Assembly (NCBI RefSeq): GCF_900111765.1
Contig: NZ_FOIB01000005.1
Span: 310,001 to 374,000, forward strand
DNA length: 64,000 bases
DNA from: Myxococcus fulvus
GTDB taxonomy: Bacteria > Myxococcota > Myxococcia > Myxococcales > Myxococcaceae
Direction: 5' to 3'
The notes under the pieces were generated by a model. It made no database searches. It worked only from the letters and a program-made list of their open reading frames with translations, and was not told where the DNA came from. This document shows, one piece after another, positions 24,925 to 33,876 of this stretch. Every line of letters begins with the position of its first letter. The first letter of the stretch is position 1. Position numbers and translations under genes: made by a program.

Positions 24925-25128
24925 ATGGCAGGCACCGACAAGCGCAAGCAGTCGCTGTACTTCCCCGAGGAGATGCTGAAGGAGATTCAGGAAGAAGCGA
25001 ACCGACAGGACCGCTCTCTTTCCTGGGTTGTCCAGCAGGCGTGGAAGATCGCCCGCGAGCGCATCAAGTCGTTCCCCGCCGTCAACGACGTGACTGGCGA
25101 CGAGCGCCAGGACCCGCGCGAGGAGTAG
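24925..25128 (+). CDS. Small CopG-like (ribbon-helix-helix) protein, first copy
   Basis: 67 residues. The core KRKQSLYFPEEMLKEIQ, then RQDRSLSWVVQQAWKIAR, fits a ribbon-helix-helix fold: a short beta strand then two helices, with the LSWVVQQAW helix typical of CopG/Arc dimers. This is the small myxobacterial family I know as TIGR04563, probably DNA-binding. GGAG lies eight bases before the ATG. Its near-identical neighbour follows after 7 bases, which suggests tandem duplication and possible heterodimers. It has no toxin partner, so it is unlikely to be a plain antitoxin. Confidence 0.85.
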   Translation: MAGTDKRKQSLYFPEEMLKEIQEEANRQDRSLSWVVQQAWKIARERIKSFPAVNDVTGDERQDPREE

Positions 25129-25135
25129 CGCAGGC

Positions 25136-25414
25136 ATGGCCACCACCGACCATCGCAAGCAAAGCCTCTACTTCCCCGAGGACATGCTGGAGGAGATCCA
25201 GCGTGAGGCCACGCGGCAGGACCGCTCCCTGTCGTGGATCGTCCAGCAGGCGTGGAAGGTGGCGCGTGCCGAGATTCGGAGGATGCCGTCGGTCAACGAC
25301 GTGCTGAGCGCGCCTGCCCGTCCCGCCGCCGTCGCGGCGAGCCCGGCGGCGACACCCGCGGCCACCGCCACGCTGACGGCGGCCGCTCCGAACCCGGACG
25401 AGCCGAAGTCCTGA
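25136..25414 (+). CDS. Small CopG-like (ribbon-helix-helix) protein, second copy
   Basis: 92 residues. The first about 60 match the upstream copy closely (HRKQSLYFPEDMLEEIQ, RQDRSLSWIVQQAWK), while the last 30 are an Ala/Pro/Thr-rich tail absent from copy one. It probably acts as a dimeric DNA-binding protein. Cotranscribed with the first copy from the promoter at 24845. The divergent C-terminal tails suggest the two copies have specialised after duplication. Confidence 0.85.
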   Translation: MATTDHRKQSLYFPEDMLEEIQREATRQDRSLSWIVQQAWKVARAEIRRMPSVNDVLSAPARPAAVAASPAATPAATATLTAAAPNPDEPKS

Positions 25415-25440
25415 AGGTCCCCGCGAACGGCCCCCGGCAC

Positions 25441-26280
25441 TCAACCTCCGGCGGGCCGCGCGGGTCGTGCGCAGTTCGAGAACGTGATTCGCGGCTTCTC
25501 GGTGAGCGACTGCTCGGGTGAGGGGTGCATCTCCCGCAGGTACGCCGAGGTGATGTTCGCGTCCGTTCCTCCCAGCTTCCGCGCCTGCACCGGGAAGCGG
25601 TCCGGGTTCTGCCCCGCGTTGCCGAACGCCTCCCCGTAGCCGTCACCGCCGCCGAGCAGGAAGCTGGGCATGGCCACGCGGTAGCGGATGCTCGCGTCGT
25701 CGCGCGGCGGCAGGGGCACGCTTTGCCCGTTCACCGTCAGCGCCTCCACGCGCTGGCCCCGCGGGTTCGCGCAGTTGACGTGCATGGTGGTGCCCTCGGA
25801 CAGGTGCAGGAACGCGCCGGAGGGTGACGCGATGAGCTCCCCTTCCCGATAGAGGCTGCCCACGCTGTTCTCCATCATCTTCACGAGCTCCGTCTCGGTG
25901 AGGTCCACGGACACCACGAGGTTCTCGAAGAGGATGACCTCGTGCAGCACGCCGTCGGTGAGCGGGCCCTTGCGCAGCGCCTGGCGCGTGAAGCACAGGC
26001 CCTCCGCGCGCAGGGAGCCGCCGTTGATGACGCCCAGCACCGCGGGCCGGGCCGAGCCGTCCTCCGCGTGACGGAACGCGTCCGCCGCGGCCTGCGCCAG
26101 CGCGTTGTTGTCGTGCCAGACGAAGGGCTTGTCGAGCAGCACGTCCTGGCCCAGGTAGCCGACGACGGCGTCGGGGTCCGCGACGAGCGGCTGGCAGGAG
26201 TCGTTGTAGGAGATGCACCCGGCCAGGGGCGAGGCCAGGGCGCACGCGAGCGCTGCGACGAGGGACTTGGGCAGTGGCAT
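25441..26280 (-). CDS. Lipoprotein carrying only a 5'-nucleotidase C-terminal domain
   Basis: 279 residues with a clear lipoprotein signal (hydrophobic run ending LAGC). The body is the substrate-binding C-terminal domain of the UshA/5'-nucleotidase family: HDNNALAQAAADAF, GVINGGSLRAEG, LFENLVVSVDLTETELVKMMENSV and FLLGGGDGY. The metallophosphatase domain that carries out catalysis is absent, so it is unlikely to be an active nucleotidase and may be a binding or surface protein. Its ATG overlaps the stop of the TonB receptor gene (ATGA), so the two are translationally coupled. Confidence 0.85.
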   Translation of the reverse strand: MPLPKSLVAALACALASPLAGCISYNDSCQPLVADPDAVVGYLGQDVLLDKPFVWHDNNALAQAAADAFRHAEDGSARPAVLGVINGGSLRAEGLCFTRQALRKGPLTDGVLHEVILFENLVVSVDLTETELVKMMENSVGSLYREGELIASPSGAFLHLSEGTTMHVNCANPRGQRVEALTVNGQSVPLPPRDDASIRYRVAMPSFLLGGGDGYGEAFGNAGQNPDRFPVQARKLGGTDANITSAYLREMHPSPEQSLTEKPRITFSNCARPARPAGG

Positions 26281-29200
26281 CAGAAGTGAGCCCTCACGGT
26301 GAGGTAGCCGGACATGCCCTCGCGCGGGAGGTTCCCGGTGACGCGGTCGGGCCGCGGCACGTCGTCGCGAAGGTCGTGGTCGAAGACGTTGTGCGCCACC
26401 AGCGACACCTCCCAGATGTCCAGGATGGGCTCGGTGCGAATCTGCGCGGTGACCAGGCTGTAGGCGGGAATCTTGTAGCGGCGCACCAGCTCCAGCACGG
26501 AGCGACTGTTGTTGCGGCGCTCGGCGCCGGTGCGCACCACCACGTCGAAGTTCACCCACGCGCCGATGGGCATGGACACGCCCGCGTTGAAGCGCGCCTG
26601 CGGCGTGTCGGTGAGCAGCCGCGACTGCGACGGCAGCTCCATGTCCTGCGCGCGGGAGATGCTCGCGTTGAACCAGGCGTTGGCGCGCTTGGAGGCCTCC
26701 AGGCGGGCCTCGCCCTCGATGCCGTACACGCGCACGCCCAGCTCGCGGTTGCGCAGCGGGACGATGTTGCCGGACGTGTCCACCGGGACGATGGGCGACG
26801 AGAAGAGCTCCAGGTACGCGTTGGCGCGCAGCCGCACGCGGGCCTCGCCCGCGGACTGGATGAGGTCCGCGCCCAGCTCGAAGGTGTCCACGATGGCGGG
26901 CTGCAGGCTCGGGTTGCCCTCGAAGCGGCCCTGGTTGTAGTCGGTGTCGGGGATGCGCTCGACCAGCTCCTGCAGCGTGGGCGCGCGGAAGGCGCGGCCG
27001 TACAGGGCCTTGAGCACCAACGCGTCCGTGGCGGAGAACACCAGGCCCACGCGCGGGTTGACGCGCGCCACGAAGCTGGTGCCGGTGATGTCGCCGCTCG
27101 TCCCCACGGTGGGCAGCTGCGTGGCGTCCACGCGCACGCCGAAGGTGAGCGTCAGGGGCGCGACGACGGTCCACTGGTCCTGCGCGAAGACGCCCACCGT
27201 CAACCGGCGGGACGCCGCGCCACCGGCCAGCTCCAGCAGGTCCGCCAGGCCCTCGGGCGTGGTGAAGCCACCCGGGCGCACGCGCGCGTCCAGCGTGTAG
27301 TTCGTCTCGTAGGTGTAGTCGCCCAGCGACTGCTGCTCCACCACCGCGCCCACGGACAGGCGGTTGTTGGACGACAGGACGATGTCCGCGTCCACGCCGC
27401 CGGTGAGCGAGCGCACCGAAATCTGCGTCTGCTCCCTCAGGCCGTTGTCGAAGAGCTGGTTCGAGTCCGGACCGGTGCGGAAGTTGCGAGGCGTGATCTG
27501 GAAGAGGCGGTCCGTGGTCTGTTGGTCGAAGCCGGCGCGGGCGCGCAGCAGGACCGAGGAGCCGATGTTCTTCTCCCAGTGGACGTCCGCCATGAGCACG
27601 TTCCACTTCAGCTCGGAGTCCTCGGCCACGACGTCGAACAGGCCCAAGAGCGCGGTGCGGTTCTCGGAAAGGTAGCGCACGGAGGCGGCCAGCCGCCCGG
27701 CGTCGCCCATGGAGTACGTCGCGCCGCCTCCCACGTTGAGCAGGAAGCGGTCATCGCTCGTCCTGCCGGCCGGGTCCTCCACCGAGCGCAGCCCCTGGGA
27801 GGTGGACTCGTCGTCCAGGCCGTCGTGCTCGATGATGTTCGCATCACCGGACTGGTTCCACACGTCCACGTCCGCGAACAGGCGAAGGTCTCCGAAGGTG
27901 TGCCCCGCGGAGGCGTGCCCGTTGACGGTGACGGCCAGCCGGTCGTCCTTCTCCGGGAAGCCGCCGGCTGACACGGCCGTGCGGACTCCGTCCGAGGTGT
28001 CCGTGACGATGTTGACCACGCCCAGGAACGCGCCCGCGCCGTACAGCGCGGAGCCCGGGCCACGGATGACCTCGATGCGCTCCAGGTTCTCCACCGGCAG
28101 GTTCATCAGCGCCTTGCCGTCGAAGAAGTTGTTGAGCCGGTGGCCGTTGAGCAGGAACAGCACCTCCGCGTCGTTGCGCAGGCCGCGCACCGCAGTGCGG
28201 TGGAAGCCCTGCACGTCGCGGCTCACGGTGAGGCCGGGCACCACGTCCAAAACGTCCGCGACCGTGCGCGCGCCGAGCACGCTAATCTGCTCGCGGTTGA
28301 AGGATGCGCCGATGGCCGGCACCTTGCGGACCTTCTCCTCGTGACGCGTGGCCAGCGCCAGCGTGTCCTCGGCGCTGTAGAGGGCCAGGTCGTCCTCCAG
28401 CTCCGTGCGCTGCGGGGCCGCGGGCTCGCCCCGCGAGGAGCCCGTGTCACGGGACGTGTCGCGCGTGGGCGACTCCCGGGTGACGCTCGGCTCGCGCGAG
28501 GTCACCGCATCCCGAGAGGGCGACTCGCGCGACGGCTGCGATTCGCGCGAGGACACCGCATCGCGAGAGGGCGACTCGCGCGACGGCTGCGATTCGCGCG
28601 TGGGCGCGTCTCGCGACGTCGACGCGGTGTCGCGAGACGCACGCGAGGAGTCACGCGACGTCGCGGAGGTCCCCTTCGGCGGCGGCGTGGACGACCCGCG
28701 CGAGTCCCGGGAGCTCTTGGGCGTGGGCGGTGGAACCCCCTCATTCAGGTCCGCGGTGAGCGCGGCCATCGAGTCGTCATCTTCGGACGAGGAGGACGGA
28801 CGCGGACGCTCGCTGGTGGACGGAGGCTTGGAGGTCGGGCGCTCGTCGACGGCGGCCAGCGGCGGCGGCTCGGACGCGCCGGGCTTGCGCGCGGACGCGG
28901 GCGCCTCTCCAGCCACGAGCACGCGGGCGGGCCGCGAGGCCGACTGGAAGATGGCGATGCGCTCTCCGTCGGCGGTGAGGCCCTCGACGTAGTACTCGAT
29001 GCCCGGAGGCACCATGTGCTCGGGAGGAATGACGGCGCGATACAGGTCGCCGTACTGGCGCTCCATCGGCACGCGGGCGAACGGCTCTCCCGGGCCCCGG
29101 TAGCGCACCTGCATCTCCAGGATGCGTGCGCCCTCCACGAGGGTGCCGTCGAGCCGCAGCGGCACGTTGGCCTCCGCGCGTGCCGGAGCGGAGTGGAGAA

Positions 29201-29282
29201 GAGAAGGCTCCTCGGCACGGACAGGCACCGCCAGGAAGAGCACGAGGCTGAGGAGGGTCGCGCGAGCGAGTGTGTTCTTCAA
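26280..29282 (-). CDS. TonB-dependent outer-membrane receptor with N-terminal domain and Ser/Arg repeat linker
   Basis: About 1000 residues from a TTG start. KNTLARATLLSLVLFLAVPVRA makes a typical signal peptide (cut after about residue 23). A small beta-sandwich-like domain follows (about 30-115), then a 190-residue linker rich in Ser, Arg, Asp and Pro with two copies of a 17-residue repeat. After that come the plug (VADVLDVVPGLTVSRDVQG, ALYGAGAFLGVVNIVT) and a 22-strand-type barrel ending in aromatic Phe. It imports a ligand, perhaps siderophore, haem or a nucleotide-like compound, with TonB energy. No in-frame ATG exists upstream; the ATG at 29301 with an excellent GGAGGG site is one base out of frame. 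Confidence 0.88.
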   Translation of the reverse strand: MKNTLARATLLSLVLFLAVPVRAEEPSLLHSAPARAEANVPLRLDGTLVEGARILEMQVRYRGPGEPFARVPMERQYGDLYRAVIPPEHMVPPGIEYYVEGLTADGERIAIFQSASRPARVLVAGEAPASARKPGASEPPPLAAVDERPTSKPPSTSERPRPSSSSEDDDSMAALTADLNEGVPPPTPKSSRDSRGSSTPPPKGTSATSRDSSRASRDTASTSRDAPTRESQPSRESPSRDAVSSRESQPSRESPSRDAVTSREPSVTRESPTRDTSRDTGSSRGEPAAPQRTELEDDLALYSAEDTLALATRHEEKVRKVPAIGASFNREQISVLGARTVADVLDVVPGLTVSRDVQGFHRTAVRGLRNDAEVLFLLNGHRLNNFFDGKALMNLPVENLERIEVIRGPGSALYGAGAFLGVVNIVTDTSDGVRTAVSAGGFPEKDDRLAVTVNGHASAGHTFGDLRLFADVDVWNQSGDANIIEHDGLDDESTSQGLRSVEDPAGRTSDDRFLLNVGGGATYSMGDAGRLAASVRYLSENRTALLGLFDVVAEDSELKWNVLMADVHWEKNIGSSVLLRARAGFDQQTTDRLFQITPRNFRTGPDSNQLFDNGLREQTQISVRSLTGGVDADIVLSSNNRLSVGAVVEQQSLGDYTYETNYTLDARVRPGGFTTPEGLADLLELAGGAASRRLTVGVFAQDQWTVVAPLTLTFGVRVDATQLPTVGTSGDITGTSFVARVNPRVGLVFSATDALVLKALYGRAFRAPTLQELVERIPDTDYNQGRFEGNPSLQPAIVDTFELGADLIQSAGEARVRLRANAYLELFSSPIVPVDTSGNIVPLRNRELGVRVYGIEGEARLEASKRANAWFNASISRAQDMELPSQSRLLTDTPQARFNAGVSMPIGAWVNFDVVVRTGAERRNNSRSVLELVRRYKIPAYSLVTAQIRTEPILDIWEVSLVAHNVFDHDLRDDVPRPDRVTGNLPREGMSGYLTVRAHF
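28503..28604 (-). repeat. Two tandem 51-base repeats in the TonB receptor linker
   Basis: Two nearly identical 51-base units (28503-28553 and 28554-28604) encode the 17-residue Ser/Arg/Glu-rich repeat of the linker. The period is a multiple of three, so copy number can change without frameshift. Confidence 0.75.
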
Positions 29283-29399
29283 GCTGACGCTGATGGTCCA
29301 TTGAGGCCCTCCCCGAGTCAAGGAAGGGGGGCCTGAGGATGAGAGCGCAGCCGATTTTTTGCCGGGTCTCCGAGGCCGTGCGAGGGATCGCCGCACTCC

Positions 29400-30956
29400 A
29401 TGCGCGACTCGCTCGCCCTGCACCTTGCCCTCTTCCGTCGACAGCGGGCACAAATCGCCCGCGTGGTGGACGGGCAGACAGATGCCTTCCGCTCCTACGA
29501 GGCCCGCTATCGGCGGCGCACCGCCAGCTATCGGCGCGTCCTGCCGCTGAGCGACGTCCATCAGCGCGTGCGCGCCTCGGACGTGGTGTACGTGGGCGAC
29601 TACCACACGCTCCCCCTGGCCCAGCAGACGTACCTGGAGCTCGCGGAGCGCGCCCTGTCCTCCGGCCGCCGCGTCGTGCTCGCTCTCGAGTGCATCGAGG
29701 GTCGTCACCAGGCCTCCATCGATGCGTGGGGCTCGGGGCGCCTGTCGGAGCGCTCCCTCTTCGCACGCCTGGGTACTGGCACGGAGGGTGCGGGCTTCGG
29801 CCCGGGAAGCGCGCCGCGAGGCCTGCTCGCCTTCGCCCGGAAGCACCACCTGGAGGTCCTCGGAATCGACCGGCGGGCCCAGGGTGAGCGCTCGCTCGCG
29901 CTGCGGGATGCCTACGCCGCCGAGCGCATCGCCCGCGCCGCCCGCGCCGAGGACCGTCCGTTGATCCTCGTCCTGGTGGGCCAGTACCACATCGCGCCGT
30001 GCCACCTGCCCGCGCAGGTGGAGCGGGCCCTGGGTGAGACCCAGCGTCGGGGCCTGGTCGTCTACCAGAACGCGGAAGGCGTCTGGTGGAAGCTGGCCCG
30101 CGACGGACAGATGGGCTCGGCCGAGGCCGTGGAGCTGGCCGACGACACCCTGTGCCTGCTCAACGCCTCCCCTGTCGTCTGTCAGCAGAGCTTCCTGGAT
30201 TACCTGGAAGCCGAGGCGGGAGATGCGCCGTTGATGGACCGGGGCGCGTCGGAGCGCTTCCGGGAGATGGCGGCGCTCATCGGTCGACTGGCGGGTGTGC
30301 CGGTGGGGCGCGCGCTGGAGTCGGTGGAAGTCACCACGGTGGCGGACGGCGACGTGCTGGCGCGCATCCAGCGTCGGGGGCGCTTCACTCAGACGGAGCT
30401 GTCGCAGCTTCGTCGGCACATCCTGTCGCGGGAGAGCAGCTACATCCCGCGCGCGCGCACGGCGTACCTGGCTTCGTTGTCGCTGAACCACGCGGCGGAG
30501 GAGGCCGCGCACTTCGTGCGGCACTGCGCGGTGGGCAGCGCGATGGAGGAGCCTCGCACGGCGTCGGAGGCGTTCTACGCGCGGTGCATGGAGGAGGCGC
30601 TGGGCTTCTTCGGCTCGCGGCTCGTCAATCCCCGGCGCACGTGCCTGAACCTGGCGGACTGGGTGCGGCGCTTCGGCGAGACACGAGGCGTGGACCGACA
30701 GGTCTCCGCGTTCGTGCTCGCCCATGCGGCCGCCGAGCTGGAGGCGCCCGAGGAGGCGGTGAAGCTGCTGCCCCTGCGCAAGGACCGGCTGTTCCATGGC
30801 GTCAGCCACGGACTGGGGTACCTGCTCGGCGACAAGCTCTACCGCGCCTTCGACGCGGGAGAGGTGGACAAGACCGAGGTCCGCGCCCTCTTCCGCGACC
30901 CGTTCGTGGACGCGCGCGCCGCATACTTCACGTGGGCGGAGCGCCTGCGAGACTGA
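29400..30956 (+). CDS. ChaN-like (haem-binding uptake) domain protein
   Basis: 518 residues. The N-terminal half resembles the ChaN / haem-binding uptake domain: VVYVGDYHTLPLAQQTYLEL, VVLALECIEGRHQASIDAW, LLAFARKHHLEVLGIDRR and VGQYHIAPCHLP. ChaN of Campylobacter binds stacked haems at an outer-membrane site. The C-terminal half (about 300-518) is helical, with no family I recognise. No signal peptide is visible from this start, unlike ChaN lipoproteins. It is divergent from the TonB receptor gene across 117 bases, which supports a shared role in iron or haem acquisition. Confidence 0.8.
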   Translation: MRDSLALHLALFRRQRAQIARVVDGQTDAFRSYEARYRRRTASYRRVLPLSDVHQRVRASDVVYVGDYHTLPLAQQTYLELAERALSSGRRVVLALECIEGRHQASIDAWGSGRLSERSLFARLGTGTEGAGFGPGSAPRGLLAFARKHHLEVLGIDRRAQGERSLALRDAYAAERIARAARAEDRPLILVLVGQYHIAPCHLPAQVERALGETQRRGLVVYQNAEGVWWKLARDGQMGSAEAVELADDTLCLLNASPVVCQQSFLDYLEAEAGDAPLMDRGASERFREMAALIGRLAGVPVGRALESVEVTTVADGDVLARIQRRGRFTQTELSQLRRHILSRESSYIPRARTAYLASLSLNHAAEEAAHFVRHCAVGSAMEEPRTASEAFYARCMEEALGFFGSRLVNPRRTCLNLADWVRRFGETRGVDRQVSAFVLAHAAAELEAPEEAVKLLPLRKDRLFHGVSHGLGYLLGDKLYRAFDAGEVDKTEVRALFRDPFVDARAAYFTWAERLRD

Positions 30957-30990
30957 GGCGCACGGCGCCGCACCACTCCGGACGCACCGC

Positions 30991-31389
30991 TCAAATCTTC
31001 GCGGGCGTGGAGGCCTTCATCGCGGCCTTCACCTTCTCGTGGAACGCGCGGAAGCGCTCGCGGCCCTGCTGCCGCTGCTCCTCGGTGATCTTGCCACCGG
31101 AGGCCTCGCGCAGCGCCTTGCGCTCCTCCTGGAGCTGCTTCGCCTCGGCCTTGAACTGGTCCGCCTGCGCCTGGGTGAGCCGCCCATCCACCACCGCGCG
31201 GTCCAACCGGTGCTCCATCCGGGCCAGCTTCCGCTCGCCGTTCATGCCCCGCTTGCCATGACGGCCGTGCCGCTCTTCGCACGGCGCCGCCTTGTCCTCC
31301 GCCGCGGGCGCCACGCTCTGCGCGAACACCGGGGTGGCCAGCAACAGCGACGCCGTGACGAAGGACCGCATGAAGAAATTCTGACGCAT
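30991..31389 (-). CDS. Small exported Spy/CpxP-like helical protein
   Basis: 132 residues with a signal peptide (RSFVTASLLLATPVFAQ). The mature part is charged and helical, with LTQAQADQF and ITEEQRQQG segments spaced like the LTxxQ repeats of periplasmic Spy/CpxP chaperones. A His/Arg/Lys-rich stretch (EERHGRHGKRG) follows the signal region and might bind metal. The ATG at 31389 has GGAG nine bases upstream. The family call rests on motif spacing and composition, so it is tentative. Confidence 0.7.
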   Translation of the reverse strand: MRQNFFMRSFVTASLLLATPVFAQSVAPAAEDKAAPCEERHGRHGKRGMNGERKLARMEHRLDRAVVDGRLTQAQADQFKAEAKQLQEERKALREASGGKITEEQRQQGRERFRAFHEKVKAAMKASTPAKI

Positions 31390-31525
31390 GGTGAGACGCT
31401 CCATTGGTTCGAGGAGCACGAGTCCAGCCCTGCTCGCGCCCTGTTGCCTTGGAGAACCCCACGCGAAAGCGAAGGTTAAATCCCGCCCCGGCGCCACACC
31501 GGAGCGGGCCTGCCCGCCTGGTGGG

Positions 31526-32059
31526 CTACTGCTCCGCCACGCAGTCGTTGAGGGGGAACGACAGGTCGTGCCGAGGCGTCTGCCCCGGGTCCTGGTTCAC
31601 GACGGTGACCTCCAACAACTGGTCCGACGTCTCGATGGGATTGGCGAACACCAGCGACTGCCGCGTGATCTTCGCCGAAGCCATGAACGCCTTCGTCGTC
31701 GAGCCGTTGGCGTCACGACGCCAGCAATTCGCGATGCGCGGGTCCGACGCCGCGAAGTTGCACGACGTGTACTGCCCCACCACCTCGCGCTTCAGCCGGA
31801 TGCAGCGGCAGTCCCACGGGTCGTACTCGAGCGTCGCCACCACGCCCTCGAACCCCGTCGCCGTCTCCTTCAACTCGAAGTAGCTCCCGTCCTGCGTCGT
31901 CTCGCAGTACAGCCGCACGTCGCCCACCGCTCGGTCCTTCTTCTCTTCCAGCACCGCGCCCTCCCGCGACGTCACCGGCGAGGCCGACGGCTCACACCCC
32001 ACGCCCAGCAGCGCGAGGCTCACGACACAGAACGAGGAGAGATACCTGGGGGTACGCAT
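31526..32059 (-). CDS. Hypothetical lipoprotein
   Basis: 177 residues beginning MRTPRYLSSFCVVSLALLGVGCEPS, a lipoprotein signal with Cys at about residue 22. The mature part has several cysteines (LYCETTQDG, WDCRCIRLK, SCNFAAS, NCWRRD, NDCVAEQ) that could form disulphides. No family is recognised. GGAG lies five bases before the ATG. It probably faces the periplasm or cell surface. Confidence 0.75.
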   Translation of the reverse strand: MRTPRYLSSFCVVSLALLGVGCEPSASPVTSREGAVLEEKKDRAVGDVRLYCETTQDGSYFELKETATGFEGVVATLEYDPWDCRCIRLKREVVGQYTSCNFAASDPRIANCWRRDANGSTTKAFMASAKITRQSLVFANPIETSDQLLEVTVVNQDPGQTPRHDLSFPLNDCVAEQ

Positions 32060-32162
32060 ATGCGCTCCTTGCGGGACGTCCTGGGGCATCCAGGACAGCC
32101 CGCATGGGAGTCCCCTCGGACTCCACGACGCAATGCGCTTCCCCCGTTCCTGGGACGAACGG

Positions 32163-32957
32163 TTACGGGGGCGGAGGCTTCACGGCGCGCGTGGCGATGA
32201 AGCCATCGATGTACTCGGAGAGCTTGTCGCCCGGGCCGAAGCCGTCCTCGAAGAAGCCGGTGAGGACGAAGCCCGCGCGGAGCTGCCCCCCAATCTGGTC
32301 CTCCAGGGAGTGACCCACGCTGAGCGGCTCGTGCTTGTCGGTGTACCGACGCCGCTCGGCGTCCGTGAGGCTGGTGAAGTCCGAGTACGGCATCTTGTAC
32401 TTGAGCTGCATCACGCCCTGGTCTTGGAGGTCCGGGTCGAGCAGGAAGATGAGCGGGTTGCAGAAGCCCGTCAGCAGCGTGCCGCCGGGCCGCAGCACGC
32501 GGAACGCCTCGCGCCAGACCGGCTGGATGTCGTCCACGAAGCCGTTGGAGCACGGGTGGAAGATGAGGTCGAAGCTGCCGTCCTCGAAGACGGACAAGTC
32601 CCGCATGTCCCCCTCCTCCAGGCGCAGCGTCAGCCCCTCGCGCTCGGCCACCAGCCGGTCCTGCCCCAGCTGCGCCGGGGAGTTGTCGAGCACCGACACC
32701 TTCGCGCCCGCCGCCGCGAGGATGGGCGCCTGCTGTCCACCGGAGCCCGCCAGACACAACACGCGCTGGCCGGCGACCTCGCCGAACCACTCGCGAGGGA
32801 CAATCTTCGTCGGAGTGAGCAGGATGCCCCACTCCCCCTTGCGCGCCGCCGCGATGACCTCCGGCCCCACCGGCACCGTCCACCGGTTGCCCAGGGACAC
32901 CTGGCGATTCCAGGCGTCGCGGTTGTGCTTCCGTACGTCGATGGCCTCAGTCGTCAT
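32163..32957 (-). CDS. Class I SAM-dependent methyltransferase
   Basis: 264 residues. The SAM-binding motif [21 protein letters not shown], acidic [11 protein letters not shown] and post-motif [15 protein letters not shown] with [12 protein letters not shown] mark a Rossmann methyltransferase of the UbiE/small-molecule type. The substrate is unknown. Its start overlaps the end of the SDR gene by 11 bases, so the two are probably cotranscribed. Confidence 0.88.
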   Translation of the reverse strand: MTTEAIDVRKHNRDAWNRQVSLGNRWTVPVGPEVIAAARKGEWGILLTPTKIVPREWFGEVAGQRVLCLAGSGGQQAPILAAAGAKVSVLDNSPAQLGQDRLVAEREGLTLRLEEGDMRDLSVFEDGSFDLIFHPCSNGFVDDIQPVWREAFRVLRPGGTLLTGFCNPLIFLLDPDLQDQGVMQLKYKMPYSDFTSLTDAERRRYTDKHEPLSVGHSLEDQIGGQLRAGFVLTGFFEDGFGPGDKLSEYIDGFIATRAVKPPPP

Positions 32958-33723
32958 GTAGCACCCGTCCTTCCATGCCTCCGGCGATGGTGACGACCTC
33001 ACCCGTCACGTGGCCGGAGACGAAATCCGACGCGAGCATCACCACCGCGCGCGCCACGTCCTCGGGCTGGCCCACCTTGCGCAACGGCATGGTGCGTGTC
33101 ACCCGCTTCACGAACCCCTCGGCCTTCAGCTTGTCGCGGTTGCGGTCCACTTCCGTCCAACCAGGGCACACCACGTTGACGCGGGCACCCGGGGCGATGC
33201 GGCCCAGCTCGTTCTTCAGGCTGCGAAGGAAGCCGCTCGCCAGCGCGCCCTTGGCCGCCCCGTAGTCGGCGTGTCCCGCCTCGCCGAACAGGCCCGCGGT
33301 GGAGCTGACGATGACGATGTTGCCCACGCCCGTCGTCTTCACGTGGCGCAGGAAGGCGCGGCAGCACAGGAAGACACTGTCCAGATTCTCCGCCAGCGTG
33401 CGGCGCCAGCGCTCCAACGACATCTCCCACACCGGCACGTCCGGCGCCGGATACACGCCCGCGTTGCACACGAGCACGTCCAGTCGTCCCAGGGCCGCCA
33501 CCGACGCGGGCACCAGCGCGTCCACCTGGGCCTCCACCGTCAGGTCCGCGCCCACCGCCGCGCCGCCCACCTGCCCCGCAAGCTCGCGCGCCTTGGCCTC
33601 GCGGGAGTGGTAGTGCACCACCACCTTCGCGCCCTCGGCGGCGAAGGCCTGGACGATGGCCGTGCCGATACCACCCGCGCCGCCCGTCACCAGGACGCCC
33701 TGCCCCTTCAGCTCCGTGTCCAT
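32947..33723 (-). CDS. Short-chain dehydrogenase/reductase
   Basis: 258 residues. The cofactor loop [13 protein letters not shown] (TGxxxGIG), the LVCNAGVY (NAG) motif, catalytic Ser in [16 protein letters not shown] for YxxxK, and a C-terminal end resembling FabG-like ketoacyl reductases. NADPH preference is suggested by basic residues after the second strand (HYHSREAK). The substrate is unknown. It is transcribed just downstream of the kce terminator, so it is probably separate from the lysine operon, and is paired with the methyltransferase gene. Confidence 0.9.
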   Translation of the reverse strand: MDTELKGQGVLVTGGAGGIGTAIVQAFAAEGAKVVVHYHSREAKARELAGQVGGAAVGADLTVEAQVDALVPASVAALGRLDVLVCNAGVYPAPDVPVWEMSLERWRRTLAENLDSVFLCCRAFLRHVKTTGVGNIVIVSSTAGLFGEAGHADYGAAKGALASGFLRSLKNELGRIAPGARVNVVCPGWTEVDRNRDKLKAEGFVKRVTRTMPLRKVGQPEDVARAVVMLASDFVSGHVTGEVVTIAGGMEGRVLHDD

Positions 33724-33829
33724 GCGTATGACTCCTCGGAAGTGAGTGGGCCCCTCACGCGCCGGAGTCCGGGCGGACGAGCGGCGTCCGGCGAACGCCG
33801 ACGCGAAGGGGCCCAGGTTGCTGACATGT

Positions 33830-33870
33830 TCTGGAAAGAAAACCGCCGACACACTTGAGTGCGTCGGCGG
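33830..33870 (-). terminator. Intrinsic terminator of the kam-kal-kce operon
   Basis: CCGCCGAC (33843-33850) pairs with GTCGGCGG (33863-33870) and CACT with AGTG inside, around a short loop. On the minus strand it is followed by TTTTCTTTCC. It lies directly after the kce stop. Confidence 0.8.
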
Positions 33871-33876
33871 CGGGGT

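Noticed and set aside
29283-30809. Upstream extension of the TonB receptor frame
   Set aside because: Antisense to the ChaN-like gene; a signal peptide at 29282 marks the real N-terminus.
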